From NCBI GenBank assembly GCA_015680635.1, contig JAABOA010000921.1:1-10656 (forward strand): 10,656 nucleotides of DNA, read 5' to 3'. The notes beneath the pieces were generated by a model. It was not told the origin of the DNA. It saw nothing but the letters and a program-made list of their open reading frames with translations, and did not search any database. This stretch comes from Lunasporangiospora selenospora. Lineage: Eukaryota; Mortierellomycota; Mortierellomycetes; Mortierellales; Mortierellaceae. The position numbers and the translations under genes are program-made. Each line of letters starts with the position of its first letter. Within the stretch, counting starts at the first letter, position 1. This document shows, one piece after another, positions 7,628-10,656 of this stretch.

Positions 7628-9575
7628 TTAGTCGTCCTTGAATCGTCGTCCGAGCGATGGAGAAGGCAGAGAGACAAAGGAGCGAGGCGACGTTGGTCGA
7701 GGTGAAGTGGCCGAGGCCGATCGGGATGACTCTCCTCCAAAGGATCCAGCCATAGGCGTGCTGGGGACTGAAGCGGATGCGAGGGTGACGGTCTGATCGA
7801 GCACTAGGCGACTAGGACGTGTACGACTCTTGCTGGGGACACGAGCACTCGCCTCTGCAACAATGTCTTCCTCAATGGCAGCCAATGGTGGGAACGAGTC
7901 ACTCTTGCTTGGCGAAGACAATGGCGAAACATAAGAGACGCCTTGGACCATGGCCACGTTGGCCTCCAGATCCAGATTCAAAGTAGTAACAGAAGTGCCC
8001 GAACGGGAAGAACCAAACGAATCACGGCTGGAGCTACGACCTCCGGAATGTCGTCCGTAGAATCCGCTTGGATGCTGGCTCGAGTTGCGTGGAGTGGCAC
8101 TGGGCGAAGTGGTGGGAGACGAATGAGGCGAGTTGACTGTGGCTAGGACTGCCATCCATGACTCGTATCCTTGCCATCCATTCCAGCTCTGTCGGACGTT
8201 CAAAGTCTTTTTGGATGCAATAGAGTCTGTTGGGGACGAAGGAGCAGATTGGGAAAATGTCTTTTGTTCCACCATCTCTGACTCAACAGAGACGACGACC
8301 ACACTCGACATGTCCGCCTCTGTCTCGTCCTCTTCCTCTTCCTCTATGTCCCAAGTCTTGCTCTCCTTGAAGCCAACAAAGTCACCAAAGTCATCGTTGG
8401 CCTGGAAGAGGGTCAGCTTCTCTGTATGGCTCATAGCATCACCGAGATCGTGGATGATGTGAGCGGCCTTTTCGTTGTGATGGTCTGGCAAGACTGATGG
8501 AAGGAAGAACGAACCGATCCAGAAGGCAACGACTGCATATCCAGCACCACCAACAAGATCTACGACGTAGTGGTGTCCCAGGTACATGGTTGCCCACCAG
8601 ATCCAGAAAACGTAGCCAATGGCCACAGGGATGGCGCGAGGGCCAAAGATGAAGACCCAGAAGAAGGCGAGCTGCCAAGCACAGGCAGAGTGGAGTGAAG
8701 GGAAGGCGCCAAAGACCATGGGAGAGGCGGTGAAGGTTGACTTGTACATGTTGGTGCCAAGGATGTCATCGACACGGGCCAAGCCACCGGGGTCGCCAGG
8801 CATAGTGTACGTTGCAGGCTCCATGGATCCGTAGTGCGCTTCGTACCCTACGAGACAGAAGAGAGAGAGGAGAGAGAGCGAGGGGGAGGAAGAGGTTAGA
8901 GGATCAACTCGTATTGGGCAAAGGGACATGGTCTGTATTTTGACACAGAAACATGGCAAAGCACGGGCGTGTTGACTTACATGGAGGAGCACAAGGGAAG
9001 AGCAGTTGCGTCAGGACACCAGCAAGGTTCATGTAACCAAACACCCTGGAAAAGACAGGGAGTGTACCCGGAGGCGCGAGGAAGAAGATCAGGGCTGCGG
9101 TGACAAAGGGCAGCACAAAGTGGAGGACGCCATAGGGCATCCAGGCGAGAAGATCCTTGGCTGGCGAAGGCGCGTCAGCGAGGAGTTCCGAGATGTTGCC
9201 GCCATAAAGGATGTTTTCAAGTGTAGGCAGGACCGAGGTGAAGATGTGTGGTCGCCACTCGGCGGGGATGAAGCGGCAGCAATAAAAGAGGACGAGCCAT
9301 CCAGCGATGGCCGAGAACGGGAGCATGAATTGGCGTGTGCCGCGAGGGACGAGGAGGGCGATTGCGGCCAAGGCGATTGGCAGTTTGAACCAAGTCGGCT
9401 TGTCCATGATGATGTAGCAAAAGGCAAAGAGGATGATCAAGAAGAGATATTGGAGGTCGAAGAGTGAATATCGGTGCTGACGCAGGGGTCGAATGGTCGA
9501 AGCGACAGCGGCCCTGGTGGCCTTGGCTGCAGACCTGCACTTTTGCTGGATGTTGACGCCAGTTGCATCCCGCAT
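7628..9575 (-). CDS. AUR1: Inositol phosphorylceramide synthase (Aur1)
   Basis: The enzyme transfers phosphoinositol from phosphatidylinositol to ceramide in the Golgi, making inositol phosphorylceramide, the first fungal complex sphingolipid; it is the target of aureobasidin A. Exons 9575-8981 and 8847-7628 join in a TGG codon, giving 604 aa. Family marks: LPTLENILYGGNISE (about 116-130), LAWMPYGVLHF (143-153), FGYMNLAGVLTQLLFP (179-194), APPWYEAHYG across the splice, MPGDPGGLARVD (214-225), FGAFPSLHSACA (244-255) and MYLGHHYVVDL (286-296). His251, His291 and Asp295 line up by eye with yeast His255, His294 and Asp298, the PAP2-type catalytic triad. His152-Phe153 match the yeast pair where aureobasidin resistance maps. 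Six to eight membrane segments span roughly 41-315. The start is the first ATG in frame; a longer frame to 9641 would need TTG. The C-terminal tail (about 320-604) has an acidic block near 367-377 and long Ser/Pro/Thr-rich stretches, making the protein about 200 residues longer than yeast Aur1. Confidence 0.95.
8848..8980 (-). other. AUR1 intron, 133 nt, phase 1
   Basis: On the minus strand it begins GTAAGTC, carries CTAAC (8899-8895) about 47 nt before the end, then a long CT-rich tract, and ends TCGTAG. Splicing combines T (8981) with GG (8847-8846) to make the Trp of the conserved APPWY motif, which fixes both boundaries. If retained, the exon 1 frame would stop about 25 codons into the intron. 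Confidence 0.93.
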
Positions 9576-9645
9576 GATGACTGTTGTTGTGGGAGGAGGA
9601 GGAGAGGTGTCGAGGTTGTCAAGATGAAGATAGAGCCACAAGGGA

Positions 9646-9657
9646 CTAGAGGTGCAT
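9646..9657 (-). promoter_or_regulatory. Three-codon upstream ORF in the AUR1 leader
   Basis: ATG CAC CTC TAG, read on the minus strand, is the only ATG between the proposed TATA box and the AUR1 start. It ends 70 bases before the main ATG at 9575. Very short upstream ORFs can reduce or condition initiation downstream; whether this one is translated depends on the true transcript start. Confidence 0.45.
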
Positions 9658-9678
9658 ATTCCAGAGAAGAGAGTGTTG

Positions 9679-9701
9679 TGTGTGCGTGTGTGTGTGTGTG
9701 T
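9679..9701 (+). repeat. (TG)n microsatellite in the AUR1 leader
   Basis: TG dinucleotides with one interrupting C; it reads as (CA)n in the AUR1 transcript, if the start site lies near 9910. Confidence 0.85.
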
Positions 9702-9729
9702 ATGGGAGAATGGAGGAGAGGAGAGTGGG

Positions 9730-9786
<57 letters not shown>
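9730..9786 (+). repeat. (GA)n microsatellite in the AUR1 leader
   Basis: A GA-rich tract, uninterrupted from about 9750 to 9785, giving a (CT)n tract in the AUR1 transcript. It accounts for the Ser-Leu-Ser-Leu and Arg-Glu repeat frames on both strands, which are not genes. Confidence 0.9.
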
Positions 9787-9789
<3 letters not shown>

Positions 9790-9891
9790 TGTTGAGAGAA
9801 TGTAGAATGGGAAGGATGGGAATCCAGCAGGGTAATGAAGAGAATCGGCGATCAAGAAAAAAAAATAAAGCAACGCGAGGAGAGAGAGAGC

Positions 9892-9910
9892 GAGTGAGTG
9901 AGTGAGTGAG
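9892..9910 (+). repeat. (GAGT)n short tandem repeat
   Basis: Nearly five copies of GAGT lie about 30 bases downstream (in AUR1 orientation) of the TATA box, so they may overlap the transcription start. Confidence 0.8.
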
Positions 9911-9939
9911 AGAGTGGGCAGAGCCGGGGACCTGCCCCC

Positions 9940-9949
9940 TATATATAAT
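9940..9949 (-). promoter_or_regulatory. TATA box of AUR1
   Basis: ATTATATATA is read on the minus strand, followed by a G-rich stretch. It lies 365 bases upstream of the AUR1 ATG. The leader that would result is long, pyrimidine-rich in the sense strand and carries one upstream ATG. No closer TATA-like element is seen. Confidence 0.5.
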
Positions 9950-10656
9950 CAGCACTTGTAGACCGCGCGGGCACGGGAACGGCAAAGGGCAAAGCCAGAT
10001 TCCGGTGGGCAAAGTTCCCTTGTTCAGCGAGCGGCCGTGAGTGTCAGTGGCTGAGAGCAGAGAAAGACAGTGGGAGAGAGAATGGCGGTTATTCCGGCCG
10101 GACAGGGGCTGAGACTGGACTAGGTTGGCCTGGGTGTTTGTACTGCCGTCTCCCCGCCCAGAGATGATCCAAAGCAGAGACTGATAAATGCATCGTCAGT
10201 ACGTAGGACGACATGGGCCGTGGCCCAACCCTTACGCTTTGTCATGCAGCGGAGATCAAATTGGCCCTGCTTAGCTCCTTTCTGCCGTTCCCCTGCCTGA
10301 TGCCTGTCCTCTCTGTCCTCTCTCTATCCCTTGTACCAAACCGGTCGCCCTTTGTTTTTTTCTGCTCTGCTTTGGCACGTCATCGCCGATGCACTGCGCT
10401 GGATTGGCTTGGCCTAGCAACAAACTCGTCTTGTCCCAAACACAACACACACACACACCCTCTCTCTCTCTCTCTCTTATGATGCACGTCTGCACGGGTG
10501 TCATTGCACATCCATCAGTCTTGCCCGCGTGCTAGGGCACCATCATGCACTGACCAAAACATATTGGACAGTGAACATTGTCATCACCATCCGCACCGGC
10601 ACCACCTCTTGCGATCGACCCTTCAAACTTTGAAAGGAGCCGGCGCTTCATTTCTG
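9950..10656. other. Upstream region of AUR1, no gene seen
   Basis: No coding frame with motif content. Two CCAAT pentamers on the minus strand (10260-10264 and 10403-10407) are possible but distant promoter elements. A compound microsatellite, (AC)n then (CT)n, occupies 10445-10477. GC-rich words such as CCGGCCGG (10095 region) and a repeated GGGCAAAG (about 9986-10012) also occur. A neighbouring plus-strand gene may begin beyond the right edge, since CT-rich tracts here also sit before AUR1, but nothing within the window shows it. Confidence 0.45.
10445..10477 (+). repeat. Compound (AC)n-(CT)n microsatellite
   Basis: About seven AC units run directly into about nine CT units. It is the plus-strand counterpart of the CA/CT tracts of the AUR1 leader, and could mark the leader of a divergent plus-strand gene lying to the right. 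Confidence 0.85.

Overview
The window looks like a stretch of filamentous fungal chromosome. The only confidently identified gene is AUR1 (inositol phosphorylceramide synthase), a fungal sphingolipid enzyme. The introns that can be reconstructed are short (71-133 nt) with GT-AG ends, and the two best-supported ones carry CTAAC branch sites. AATAAA-type poly(A) signals, TATA boxes and long CT/CA microsatellites near a promoter also fit a fungus. An early-diverging lineage such as Mortierellaceae is possible from the overall style, but that is a guess and no feature here proves it.

Layout. 1-1030: a purine-rich flank, then a small minus-strand gene (ATG at 855, 136 aa) with a convincing intron in its 5' leader and a TATA box at 1021-1026; the product is not recognised. 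1030-2600: mostly non-coding, ending in minus-strand splice signals for a second small gene whose reading frame cannot be settled by eye. 2600-3710: a third minus-strand spliced gene or gene remnant. The exon that its frame suggests lies upstream is split by a tiny poly(A)-tailed insertion bounded by an 18-bp target-site duplication. 3710-7400: a transposon graveyard. It holds the frameshifted C-terminal end of a Ty3/gypsy chromovirus polyprotein (integrase tail plus chromodomain), LTR-like signals, a 12-13 bp minisatellite, an ATG-less open frame, a frame carrying a CCHC-like motif, and a frameshifted relic of a PIF1/Helitron-type helicase followed by a strong hairpin. 7460-10656: AUR1 on the minus strand, with a probable poly(A) signal, two exons, a long leader carrying one three-codon upstream ORF and several microsatellites, a TATA box, and about 700 bp of upstream sequence with no visible gene.

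The genes do not form a functional unit. AUR1 is an intact housekeeping gene beside a repeat-rich region with decayed elements and small orphan genes. I found no sign of a multi-gene novel system. The most informative observations are the retroposition footprint at 3538-3618, the intron bounded by direct repeats at 2341-2589, and the long Ser-rich tail and upstream ORF of AUR1.
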